The notes under the pieces are model-generated. The model ran no database searches. It was not told the origin of the DNA and worked only from the letters and a program-made list of their open reading frames with translations. Position numbers and translations under genes: made by a program. Source: Enterococcus sp. CSURQ0835 (GTDB lineage Bacteria; Bacillota; Bacilli; Lactobacillales; Enterococcaceae). Taken from it: DNA of 64,000 bases. The DNA lies in assembly GCF_902706605.1 (NCBI RefSeq), contig NZ_CACSLH010000002.1, positions 1 to 64,000 on the forward strand, in the 5' to 3' direction. Numbering within the stretch: the stretch's first letter is position 1; each line of letters opens with the position of its first letter. Positions 18,801 through 26,763 of this stretch are shown here, in pieces.

Positions 18801-19880
18801 ATGACGCAAACCAAATATCAAAAAATCGCAGATGAATTGCGGGAAAAGATCTTGGCTGGCGATTATCCAGTTGATACGACGATCCCACCTGAATTACAAC
18901 TGCAAAAAGATTATGCGGTCAGTCGTCATACTGTCCGTCAAGCGATCGCTTTATTAGTCAACGAAGGCTATTTGCGGCGCGAAAAAGGTTCAGGGACGTA
19001 TGTTGATGATCGTTATAAGCAAGCAGTGGCAACTCATGTCGAACACAAAACGATCGGTGTGATCACTACCTATCTTTCGGATTATATTTTTCCTTCTATC
19101 ATACGCGGGATCGAAAAAACATTGAGTACCCAAGGCTATTCATTACTATTAGCTAGTACGAACAACGATTATCAATTAGAAAAAGACTGCTTGCAAAAAA
19201 TGATCGATTATGGCGTTCAAGGCTTGATCGTGGAGCCGACTAAAAGTAATCAATACAATCCTAATTTAGCTTCTTATGTTCAATTAAAAGAGCAAGGGAT
19301 TCCAATGGTCATGATCAATGCTGCCTATGAAGAATTAGCGACACCCTATATTCGAGTAGATGATGTCCAAAGTGGCTTTTTAGCGACTGAGTATTTGATC
19401 CATCATAAGCATCGGCACTTATTATTTTTGACGAAGATCGATGACTTGCAAGGAAAGTATCGTATGAAAGGCTTTATCGAAGCGTGTGAGAAATACAATC
19501 TACAATTTTCACCGGAAGCGATTTTGACTTATACGACTGAGACGCGAAAAACGGTTATTTTACAAGCTGCTCGACAGTTAAAAAATGATCCTAGTATCAC
19601 GGGGATCATTTGCTACAATGATCAAATCGCGAATGCATTGATGACCGAACTCATCACAGAAGGCTACCAGATCCCGCAAAATCTTTCGATCATCGGGAAT
19701 GATGATTCTGCTTTGAGTAAGACTGGAATCGTTAAATTGACGACTTTGTCTCACCCGAAAGAAAAAATGGGGATCGATGCAGCGAATTGGATCATTCAAA
19801 CAATCACGACTCAAAAACCTCAAGATAATATTATCTATGAGCCACAGCTAGTCGAACGAGATTCGGTTCGCCCTAACTGA
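18801..19880 (+). CDS. araR: Arabinose repressor AraR (GntR DNA-binding + LacI-type effector domain)
   Basis: The protein has 359 aa. Residues 1-70 form a GntR winged helix ('YQKIADELREKILAGDY', 'AVSRHTVRQAIALLVNEGYLRREKGSGTYV'). Residues 85-359 form a periplasmic-binding-protein-like domain ('TIGVITTYLSDYIFPSIIRGIEK', 'IIGNDDSALS', 'TTLSHPKEKMGIDAA'). This chimaera is characteristic of Bacillus and Lactobacillus AraR, which leaves DNA when L-arabinose binds. Three AraR boxes occur in the window. The length is normal and the ATG follows AAAGGAG. Confidence 0.95.
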   Translation: MTQTKYQKIADELREKILAGDYPVDTTIPPELQLQKDYAVSRHTVRQAIALLVNEGYLRREKGSGTYVDDRYKQAVATHVEHKTIGVITTYLSDYIFPSIIRGIEKTLSTQGYSLLLASTNNDYQLEKDCLQKMIDYGVQGLIVEPTKSNQYNPNLASYVQLKEQGIPMVMINAAYEELATPYIRVDDVQSGFLATEYLIHHKHRHLLFLTKIDDLQGKYRMKGFIEACEKYNLQFSPEAILTYTTETRKTVILQAARQLKNDPSITGIICYNDQIANALMTELITEGYQIPQNLSIIGNDDSALSKTGIVKLTTLSHPKEKMGIDAANWIIQTITTQKPQDNIIYEPQLVERDSVRPN

Positions 19881-19902
19881 CGAACTATTAGTCAGTAAAG
19901 TA

Positions 19903-19942
19903 AAAGCCCATCTAAAATCTGCTGATTTTAGATGGGCTTTTT
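19903..19942. terminator. Bidirectional terminator between araR and the PTS IIC gene
   Basis: A perfect 17-bp stem, 19903-19919 with 19924-19940, around a 4-nt loop. Confidence 0.9.
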
Positions 19943-19949
19943 GCTCGTT

Positions 19950-21026
19950 TTAAACGACTTCGATATTTAGTTGGCCAGCTTCGATCCATTTTAGTTTTAC
20001 GAGTACTTTTTGAACGACTACGGAGATGATGATCGGTAAAACAACTCCGCAAGCAACATAGATCATAAAGCCACGCAAGTCATTTGAAGCAAGATTGATC
20101 GGCGCAATGAATGAATTCAAACCAAGACCGGCGATCTTATAGCTCGTTTCAAAATGAAAGAGCATGGTAGCGATTGGAGCACAAACGATCGCAGCGACAA
20201 ATGGTGGGATTACCAGGCGAGGATTCAACATCAAGTTTGGAAATTGGATCTTTGGAGTCACGACACTTTGGGCGATGTTGGCCCCTAAGTTGTTTTCTTT
20301 AAAGGACATCGCAGTGAAACCGACGAACTGGGCGGTCGTTCCGATCAAAGCCGCCGCTGATGAAACGGGGTCCAACATGATCGCAACAGCTAACGCGGCA
20401 GAAGATGCAGGTGTCATCAAGAAGACCGCCCACGCAAGTGCGATCAAGACTGAGCCGACTAGTGGATTTACCGCCATAGATTGCGCGATGAAATGACTGA
20501 CCCAGATCAACGCAGGCGTCGTAACGGCGGCGAGGCCTAAACCGATCAATGAACCAACTAAGGTAGCGGTAAAAGGAACTAACATCATATCCAACGGGGT
20601 TTTCCCTGTTAAGTATTTCCCGATTAAAGCGGCAGCTAGTCCAGCTAACACGGCACTGATTGGCTGACCAGTGGTAAACACGCCGGCGCTAGCTGCTTGG
20701 GTGGCTGCATGCCCAGTCGCAGTTACGGCATCGATTTTATCACCGGTGAAAAAGACACCATTTGAACCGACTGTCGAAGCGATCATTGAACTGAAGATGA
20801 CAAGTGTATTAGTCTTCAGCATACTGGCAATTGCAACGCCAAAAGAGGCTGGCAAGAGGATTTGCGCGATTTGTCCGATTTGGCTTAAAGGTTGCCAGTG
20901 AACGAAATTGGAAATCGACTGTAATAACAAGCCAACTCCCAGACAGACTAAAATGGCATTTGATACCCCCGCTGATACTTGATAGACGACATCTTTAGTT
21001 GACGTTGTTGCTTTTGCATTTCCCAT
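19950..21026 (-). CDS. Orphan PTS EIIC-like membrane protein (PTS_EIIC_2 type)
   Basis: This 358-aa, roughly ten-segment membrane protein is rich in Gly, Ala and Val. Blocks such as 'TSTKDVVYQVSAGVSNAILVCLGVGLLL', 'DMMLVPFTATLVGSLIGLGLA' and 'TPASSAALAVAIMLDP' fit the PTS_EIIC_2 family (PF13303), whose substrates are largely unknown. No EIIA or EIIB domain or neighbour belongs to it, so it may borrow partners or not be a sugar PTS. I chose the ATG at 21026, 6 nt after AGAGGTG; the GTG at 21035 lies inside that site. It has its own promoter and is divergent from the sorbitol operon. Confidence 0.75.
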   Translation of the reverse strand: MGNAKATTSTKDVVYQVSAGVSNAILVCLGVGLLLQSISNFVHWQPLSQIGQIAQILLPASFGVAIASMLKTNTLVIFSSMIASTVGSNGVFFTGDKIDAVTATGHAATQAASAGVFTTGQPISAVLAGLAAALIGKYLTGKTPLDMMLVPFTATLVGSLIGLGLAAVTTPALIWVSHFIAQSMAVNPLVGSVLIALAWAVFLMTPASSAALAVAIMLDPVSSAAALIGTTAQFVGFTAMSFKENNLGANIAQSVVTPKIQFPNLMLNPRLVIPPFVAAIVCAPIATMLFHFETSYKIAGLGLNSFIAPINLASNDLRGFMIYVACGVVLPIIISVVVQKVLVKLKWIEAGQLNIEVV

Positions 21027-21059
21027 GCTCAACACCTCTTTTTCTGAAAATTTTTACTA

Positions 21060-21088
21060 ATTAAAACATGGTTAATAAACTCTGTCAA
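21060..21088 (-). promoter_or_regulatory. Promoter of the orphan PTS IIC gene
   Basis: Minus-strand TTGACA (21083-21088), 17-bp spacer, TTTAAT (21060-21065). Confidence 0.75.
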
Positions 21089-21212
21089 TAGTTTAATCTA
21101 AAAGAAGTTGAAATTTTCTGATAAATGTTCGGGTCCTCTAAAGATTTCATTTGAAATCAATTAGTGCATCTTTTTTTCATTCGGCTAAAAAAAGTGTGTA
21201 TTAATCTTTTGT

Positions 21213-21226
21213 TGTAAACGCTTTAT
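21213..21226 (+). promoter_or_regulatory. cre-like site upstream of the gut operon
   Basis: TGTAAACGCTTTAT matches cre at 13 of 14 positions and overlaps a possible -10 (TATATT, 21224-21229). There is no good -35, as expected for a promoter that needs an activator. Confidence 0.65.
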
Positions 21227-21260
21227 ATTCAAAGAGTAAACGAAAGAGGAGGAAGTAAAC

Positions 21261-22061
21261 ATGGCAGATTGGTTAGCGATTCAAGGGAAAGTAGTCATTG
21301 TAACAGGCGGTTCATCAGGCATTGGGGCGAGTATCGTCGCAGAACTTTTGGAGCAAGGCGTGACGGTCGCAAATTTTGATTTGAAGGCCGGAAAACAAAC
21401 GGCAAAACAGTTAACATTTTATCAAACTGATATTTCAGATCGCGCACAAGTCGAGAAAAATGTCCAACAAGTCAAAGCAACGTTTGGTACGATCGACGGA
21501 CTCGTCAACAATGCCGGAATCAATATTCCTCGGTTGTTAGTTGATGAAAATGATCCCCATGGGAAATACGAACTAGCCGAAGATGTCTTTGATAAAATTT
21601 TCCGAATCAACCAGAAAGGTCTCTTTTTAATGAGTCAAGCCGTTGCTCGAGTTATGGTTGAAAATAAACGTGGCGTGATCGTCAACATGTCATCTGAAAG
21701 TGGACTTGAAGGTTCGGAAGGTCAAAGTCCGTATGCTGCAACGAAAGCAGCTGTCAATAGTTACACTCGTTCATGGGCTAAAGAGTTAGGCAAAAAAGGG
21801 ATTCGAGTCGTCGGGATTGCACCGGGGATTATGGAAGCGACAGGACTTCGAACAGCAGCTTATGAAGAAGCGTTATCTTATACTCGTGGAATCACGGTTG
21901 AAGATCTTCGAAGAAATTATAGCAAGACAACGACGATCCCGTTAGGACGCAGTGGTAAATTAAGTGAAGTTGCAGATTTGGTATGTTATTATTTATCTGA
22001 TCGTTCCAGTTATATCACCGGTGTGACTACGAACGTCGCCGGTGGTAAGACAAGAGGCTAA
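21261..22061 (+). CDS. gutF: Sorbitol-6-phosphate 2-dehydrogenase (SDR)
   Basis: This 266-aa classical short-chain dehydrogenase should oxidise D-glucitol-6-P to fructose-6-P with NAD+. It has the Rossmann 'TGGSSGIGAS', the structural 'NNAGIN', the catalytic Ser region 'NMSSESGLEG' and the 'YAATK' Tyr/Lys pair. It is first in an operon whose order (F, R, M, C, B, A) is that of the Lactobacillus casei sorbitol operon, which decides the substrate. AGGAGG lies 8 nt before the ATG. A close paralogue of identical length lies at 33206-34006. Confidence 0.9.
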   Translation: MADWLAIQGKVVIVTGGSSGIGASIVAELLEQGVTVANFDLKAGKQTAKQLTFYQTDISDRAQVEKNVQQVKATFGTIDGLVNNAGINIPRLLVDENDPHGKYELAEDVFDKIFRINQKGLFLMSQAVARVMVENKRGVIVNMSSESGLEGSEGQSPYAATKAAVNSYTRSWAKELGKKGIRVVGIAPGIMEATGLRTAAYEEALSYTRGITVEDLRRNYSKTTTIPLGRSGKLSEVADLVCYYLSDRSSYITGVTTNVAGGKTRG

Positions 22062-22080
22062 ACAGTGAGGGGGTAATAAA

Positions 22081-23934
22081 GTGACACTTGTTAATCAGTG
22101 GTATCAAATTTTACAGCATTTTATTACTCGGGATCACTTAACATTAGCTGATTTGAAAGAAATAACTCAAGCTAGTACGCAAACAGTCAAAAAAAATATC
22201 CAGTTATTGAATGATCAGCTGGAGCAGATCGCACGGATCACTGAAAACAATCAAGTTTACACATTAGAGATCATTGATTCACAACGCTTCGAGATCGTGA
22301 TGAACGGTAGCCTTAAGCAGCAAACCGATTTTAACTCAGGTTTGAAACGGATCGCTTTTTTGATTGATTACTTCAGTCAAACCGATCAATACGTAGTGAT
22401 CGATGAACTAGCCCAGCAATTAGAAGTCAGCCGTTCGACAGTCAATAAAGATTTGCGGCACTTAAAACACTTGCTCGCTGATTACCAACTCTCGCTGATT
22501 GGAACTCCTAACAAAGGCTTGATTTTACAAGGTAGTGAATCCGCGATCCGAATGTTGTATTTGTATCATGCATTTGATTATTTGCCACAACCGACTTTAC
22601 CAGCAGAGGTTTTACATGTGATCCAACAAGTTGGACTAGCAAAAAAGTTGGATATTCGAACGATCGGACTGTTGAAAAAAGTCATCATGATCACGCTGCA
22701 ACGAATCCGGCAGCAAAAAACTTTAACTGGTTCGATCGCGTATTACTGCAACTATTTTGCTAATGATCCGACGATCGAACAGCTACTTGTCACGATTGAG
22801 ACTAGTTGCAATGTGACCCTGAGTTATTATGATTGGGATTTTCTGTGTTTTCCGTTGAATATTTTCAACAACAATGCAGTTTCTGAGACGCTAGCGGATA
22901 ATCAAGTAGTCAAAGAATTGTTCCAAGTCATGATGGACCGTATCCATCAAGCTGTGATTTTTTCGGTAGACGAAATAGCATTATTTAAAAAGTTTCGAGC
23001 CCATTTTATGTTTTTGATCAATCGAGTCATCTTTCGGGTCCAAACGATCGATATTTTCGGAACGGAATTTAAGCAAAAACATGCTTTTTCATATGAATTA
23101 GCTGAGATTGGGATCGCAGCTTTGGCTGATTATTTAGATAAACCGCCTTTGGAAAATGAGATCTCTTATTTAGCAGTTTATTTTGAACTATTATTAAAAA
23201 ATGACACACATAGTAAAATGAAAGAAATCGCTGTCGTTTGTAACACCGGTAAAGGGACGGCTCTAATGATCAAACGACAATTGGCAAATGTTTTAGGCCC
23301 AAACATTAGGATCTCGCATTACTCAGAAGAAGAATATGAAACGAAGGATTTGGATCGTTATTTTGCTGTTTTTACGACTATTCCGTTAAAACATACGAAA
23401 GCGACAACATCAGTCATCAAGTTAACAAATTTATTCAATGATAATTGGCTGCTGAGTGAATGGAAAAAAATCATTGCCAAAAAGGCGGTCTCTTTTGAAC
23501 GTTTTGAGTTTGAATTTGTACAATTAGACCCGCAAAAAGAGTATCAGACGAATCTGACGATCATGCTAAAGCTACTTGAAAAACAGCACTTAGTCAATGC
23601 GACTTTTACGAGCTATATTTTGAAAAAGTCACAAGAAGATTCGGCCGTGATCGATAACGGTATTGCTTTTCCACATGGGATCAATCATGCAACGAATAAA
23701 GTAGTTGTTGCAATCGGCAGTTACGCGACACCAGACCCAGCTGCAATCGAGCTCGTTTTTTTAGTGGCGATCCCAGTGGAATTGACGGTAGAGTTGGAAG
23801 ATGAGTTGTTACGCTTTTATGATACGATGTTTGCGATCGCGGCTGATCGATCGTTGCGGCAAGCATTGAAAACAGTCCGTTCAAAAGCAGAATATCAAGA
23901 ACTAGTTACGAAAGGAGTTGATAAGGATGATTAA
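22081..23934 (+). CDS. gutR: PRD-containing sorbitol operon regulator GutR
   Basis: This is a 617-aa PTS-controlled regulator. From the N-terminus it has two helix-turn-helix domains (about 1-75 and 88-155, the second with 'LEVSRSTVNKDLRHL'), two PRDs (about 175-270 and 285-380; PRD2 has the His of 'RAHFMFLINRV'), an EIIB-Gat-like domain with the Cys of 'VVCNTGKGTA' and an EIIA-like domain with the His of 'GIAFPHG'. Phosphorylation by the PTS should switch it between active and inactive states. It starts with GTG at 22081, 19 nt after gutF, and overlaps gutM. Confidence 0.9.
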   Translation: MTLVNQWYQILQHFITRDHLTLADLKEITQASTQTVKKNIQLLNDQLEQIARITENNQVYTLEIIDSQRFEIVMNGSLKQQTDFNSGLKRIAFLIDYFSQTDQYVVIDELAQQLEVSRSTVNKDLRHLKHLLADYQLSLIGTPNKGLILQGSESAIRMLYLYHAFDYLPQPTLPAEVLHVIQQVGLAKKLDIRTIGLLKKVIMITLQRIRQQKTLTGSIAYYCNYFANDPTIEQLLVTIETSCNVTLSYYDWDFLCFPLNIFNNNAVSETLADNQVVKELFQVMMDRIHQAVIFSVDEIALFKKFRAHFMFLINRVIFRVQTIDIFGTEFKQKHAFSYELAEIGIAALADYLDKPPLENEISYLAVYFELLLKNDTHSKMKEIAVVCNTGKGTALMIKRQLANVLGPNIRISHYSEEEYETKDLDRYFAVFTTIPLKHTKATTSVIKLTNLFNDNWLLSEWKKIIAKKAVSFERFEFEFVQLDPQKEYQTNLTIMLKLLEKQHLVNATFTSYILKKSQEDSAVIDNGIAFPHGINHATNKVVVAIGSYATPDPAAIELVFLVAIPVELTVELEDELLRFYDTMFAIAADRSLRQALKTVRSKAEYQELVTKGVDKDD

Positions 23935-24412
23935 TCTTTATTTTTTAGGAGCAATTGCGATCATCGCGTATCTCAGTCAAATCATTTTAGGATTGCGCCA
24001 GATCAAAAATTTTAATCAAGTCTATGCTCGGATGCGCAAAGCTGGTAAAGTCGCGATCGGCAGACGGCCGGGTCGTCTGACTTCAGGGACACTCTTGTTA
24101 TGCGCGGTGAACCAGTTAGGAGAGATTACGGAAGCTGAAATGATGCAAGGTGTGAGTGTCTTAGCTCGTTTTAAAGCTAAGCCAGCTTTCGTTGGTTTAA
24201 ATATCCATTCACTTTCGGCCACGTCACCTGAACTAGCCAAAGAAAATCGCTTTACTAAAAAAGCAATCTTGAATGCAAAGGAAGTTTATTTACAAGTTGA
24301 GCAAGGAACTTATCAAGAGACAAAACCCGTCTCGCCGATCATGGGTGTCGGGTTACAATTAAAACTTTGGGAACAGACATTGACTTCAAAATTTACTAAA
24401 AGGAGTGTTTGA
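23927..24412 (+). CDS. gutM: Glucitol operon activator GutM
   Basis: The protein has 161 aa with one N-terminal membrane anchor (about residues 2-20) and a cytoplasmic domain containing 'GKVAIGRRPGRLTSGTLLL', the hallmark of the GutM/SrlM family. In E. coli and L. casei GutM activates the sorbitol operon; the mechanism is not well understood. I use the ATG at 23927, 9 nt after AAAGGAG; the TTG at 23918 directly abuts that site. It overlaps the end of gutR by 8 nt. Confidence 0.88.
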   Translation: MINLYFLGAIAIIAYLSQIILGLRQIKNFNQVYARMRKAGKVAIGRRPGRLTSGTLLLCAVNQLGEITEAEMMQGVSVLARFKAKPAFVGLNIHSLSATSPELAKENRFTKKAILNAKEVYLQVEQGTYQETKPVSPIMGVGLQLKLWEQTLTSKFTKRSV

Positions 24413-24414
24413 TC

Positions 24415-24975
24415 ATGGAATATGTTACAAAATTTGCAGAAGGCTTCATGAAGCTTTTTCAGACTGGGGCCACGACGTTTATTGGTTGGATGACCAGTAT
24501 TGTTCCACTAGTTTTAATGTTGATGGTCGCCATGAATACATTAGTCGCATTTTTAGGAGAAGAACGCGTGACAACGATTGCTAAGGCATCTTCTAAAAAT
24601 GTCTTAACTCGTTATTTGATTTTACCTTTTGTATCCGCTTTTATGTTGGGAAATCCAATGTCGTTTACGATGGCGCGCTTTTTGCCTGAATATTACAAAC
24701 CAAGTTATTATGCTGCTCAAGCTCAATTTTGTCACACGAGTAATGGTGTTTTCCCTCATATCAATCCAGGTGAACTATTCGTTTGGATGGGAATCGCACA
24801 AGGGATCCAAAAGTTAGGATTAAATTCGATGGAACTAGCTGTTCGTTATTTGTTAGTTGGGTTGATCATGAACTTCATCGGTGGGTGGGTCACTGATTTT
24901 ACTACAGCATTTGTTTGCAAGCAACAAGGAATCACATTGAGTAAAAACGTCACCGAAGTCGCAACTGAACAATAA
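24415..24975 (+). CDS. gutC: PTS glucitol/sorbitol-family EIIC (N-terminal half, EIIC2)
   Basis: This 186-aa membrane protein contains the conserved Gut EIIC blocks 'TSIVPLVLMLMVAMNTLVAFLGEERV', 'LPFVSAFMLGNPMSFTMARFLPE' and 'VFPHINPGELFVWMGIAQG'. In this family the permease is split, so GutC forms the translocation channel with the C-terminal part of GutB. The ATG at 24415 is 9 nt from AAAGGAG. It lies between gutM and gutB. Confidence 0.93.
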   Translation: MEYVTKFAEGFMKLFQTGATTFIGWMTSIVPLVLMLMVAMNTLVAFLGEERVTTIAKASSKNVLTRYLILPFVSAFMLGNPMSFTMARFLPEYYKPSYYAAQAQFCHTSNGVFPHINPGELFVWMGIAQGIQKLGLNSMELAVRYLLVGLIMNFIGGWVTDFTTAFVCKQQGITLSKNVTEVATEQ

Positions 24976-24989
24976 GGAGGAAATAAATC

Positions 24990-25994
24990 ATGGCTTACAA
25001 AAGTATCAATGTCGTCAAAGGTTCAGGTGGCTTTGGTGGGCCTTTAAAAATTACACCGACGGATCAAAAACACAAATTCATCTATGTGACTGGTGGTGGT
25101 GAAAAACCGGCGATCGTCGATAAGATCAGTGATTTAACTGGTATGGAAGCAGTCAATGGTTTTAAAACATCGATTCCAGATGACGAAATCGCACTTGCTG
25201 TGATTGATTGTGGTGGAACATTGCGTTGCGGGATCTATCCTAAAAAAAATATTCCGACAATCAATATCGTACCAACTGGGAAAAGTGGACCGCTAGCACA
25301 ATATATTACTGAAAATATTTATGTTTCAGCAGTCGGAGTCAATCAAATTACCACCGCAGACAGTCATAGCAGTCAATCGGCAGCGGGTACCGTTCCCGAA
25401 ACAAAAACCGAAAAGCAACCTAAATATTCAACGGATAAGAAAATCACCGAACAACGAGCTGAACAACAAAGTTTTATCGCTAAAATCGGGATGGGTGCCG
25501 GCAAAGTCGTGGCAACTTTTAACCAATCTGCTCGCGATGGAGTCCAAACGATGATCAATACGGTCATTCCTTTCATGGCGTTTGTTTCACTTTTGATCGG
25601 GATCATTCAAGGCTCTGGAATCGGGAAAGTTTTTGCTAATTTGATGAAACCATTAGCCGGAAATATCGTCGGTCTAGTGATCATTGGTTTTATTTGTTCA
25701 TTACCTTTCTTGTCACCCTTACTAGGACCGGGGGCGGTTATCAGTCAGATCTTAGGGACCTTGATTGGTGTTGAAATCGGAAAAGGCAATATCCCACCGC
25801 ATTTAGCTCTACCGGCTTTATTTGCGATCAATACTCAAAATGCTTGTGACTTCATTCCCGTTGGTTTAGGGTTAGAAGAAGCAGAAGCTGAAACGGTAGA
25901 AGTTGGGGTGCCATCGGTTTTATATTCGAGATTTTTAAATGGGGTTCCACGGGTGATTGTGGCATGGTTAGCAAGTTTTGGTTTATATAGTTAA
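24990..25994 (+). CDS. gutB: PTS glucitol/sorbitol-family EIIBC
   Basis: The protein has 334 aa. Residues 1-115 form the EIIB domain, with the phosphocysteine expected in '[15 protein letters not shown]' (Cys74). A charged linker follows (about 115-165). The membrane part includes '[20 protein letters not shown]', '[19 protein letters not shown]' and '[20 protein letters not shown]', all standard for SrlE/GutE. It transfers phosphate to sorbitol during uptake. It is 14 nt after gutC with an AAGGAGG site. Confidence 0.94.
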   Translation: MAYKSINVVKGSGGFGGPLKITPTDQKHKFIYVTGGGEKPAIVDKISDLTGMEAVNGFKTSIPDDEIALAVIDCGGTLRCGIYPKKNIPTINIVPTGKSGPLAQYITENIYVSAVGVNQITTADSHSSQSAAGTVPETKTEKQPKYSTDKKITEQRAEQQSFIAKIGMGAGKVVATFNQSARDGVQTMINTVIPFMAFVSLLIGIIQGSGIGKVFANLMKPLAGNIVGLVIIGFICSLPFLSPLLGPGAVISQILGTLIGVEIGKGNIPPHLALPALFAINTQNACDFIPVGLGLEEAEAETVEVGVPSVLYSRFLNGVPRVIVAWLASFGLYS

Positions 25995-26018
25995 GCTTTT
26001 TTATTGGAGGAGTTAATG

Positions 26019-26372
26019 ATGATTTTTAAAACGAAAGTAATCAACATCGGACCTGAAGCCGAAATGTTCAAATCAGAAAATATGCTGATTTTATTTGGAG
26101 AGAATGCACCGGCGACTTTAGCTGATTATTGTTACAATATTGAACTGCGCCCGTCCACTGGGGCGATCACACCGGGAATGCTGATATACTTTGATGACAC
26201 AAGCTACCGAATCACCGCAGTCGGGAATGTGGCCAAAAAAAATCTGGATGATCTAGGCCATATCTCGTTGCGCTTCAATGGCGCGACTGAAGCAGAACTA
26301 CCCGGAACGATCTATGTGGAAGATAAAACACTGCCTACGATCAAAATCGGAACGCAAGTGTCGATTGGGTAA
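26019..26372 (+). CDS. gutA: PTS glucitol/sorbitol-family EIIA (phospho-His position not conserved)
   Basis: This 117-aa protein aligns along its length with SrlB/GutA ('MLILFGENAPATLADYC', 'GHISLRFNGATEAELPGTIYVE'). In E. coli SrlB the phosphorylated residue is the His of 'EEYCFIHCH' (recalled as His43). Here the same stretch reads 'ADYCYNIELRP', with no His. The only nearby conserved His is in 'LGHISLRF'. Either the site differs in this branch or the protein depends on the second EIIA at 40545-40898. The ATG at 26019 is best spaced from GGAGGAG; 26016 is also possible. Confidence 0.88.
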   Translation: MIFKTKVINIGPEAEMFKSENMLILFGENAPATLADYCYNIELRPSTGAITPGMLIYFDDTSYRITAVGNVAKKNLDDLGHISLRFNGATEAELPGTIYVEDKTLPTIKIGTQVSIG

Positions 26373-26385
26373 AGCAAGTTTAGCT

Positions 26386-26430
26386 AAAAAACGAAACGAT
26401 TAAGGAATTCCTTAGTCGTTTCGTTTTTTT
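26386..26430 (+). terminator. gut operon terminator
   Basis: A long, nearly perfect stem, AACGAAACGA...TCGTTTCGTT, followed by T7. Confidence 0.92.
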
Positions 26431-26763
26431 GTTTGGTCAATTTGTGAAACAAAAAAAGAAATGTCTGTTTTTTAGTGACTGACAATAACTGGAAAGTGTA
26501 AAAATAATGAATGTTTCTGATTAAAAACAAAACGATAAAAGTATCACGTTGCATAAAACGGTTTTTGTGTAATTGAGACTTAAGTACAATAGTTGCGATA
26601 AGATAAAGGTTTTTAATTTGTCAGTTCGATTATTTGGCTATGCTAATGAATCTAGAGTACCATGTTGCATAAAGAGTAGTGAATAATTTGGGAACAAAAT
26701 GAATAGTAGTGTAAGCGTTTTAGGTGTAAGCTATGTTTGTGAAAGGGAATAGGATGAATTGAA
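26431..26763 (+). promoter_or_regulatory. AT-rich control region before the galactitol/arabitol-type operon
   Basis: No gene is seen in these 333 bases. Two direct repeats occur: GTTGCATAAA at 26548-26557 and 26664-26673, each preceded by CAC or CAT, 116 bp apart. A cre-like TGTAAGCGTTTTAG lies at 26710-26723, near the gene start. No sigma-A promoter with both boxes is clear. The repeats are candidate binding sites for the PRD regulator that follows. Confidence 0.5.
26548..26673 (+). repeat. Pair of direct repeats, CA(C/T)GTTGCATAAA
   Basis: 13-bp near-identical copies at 26545-26557 and 26661-26673, spaced 116 bp, close to 11 helical turns. Confidence 0.55.

Noticed and set aside
26431-26763. 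Sigma-54 promoter before the PRD regulator
   Set aside because: TTGCAT words suggested a -12 element, but no GG lies 10 bp upstream of GC and no LevR-type sigma-54 activator domain is encoded.
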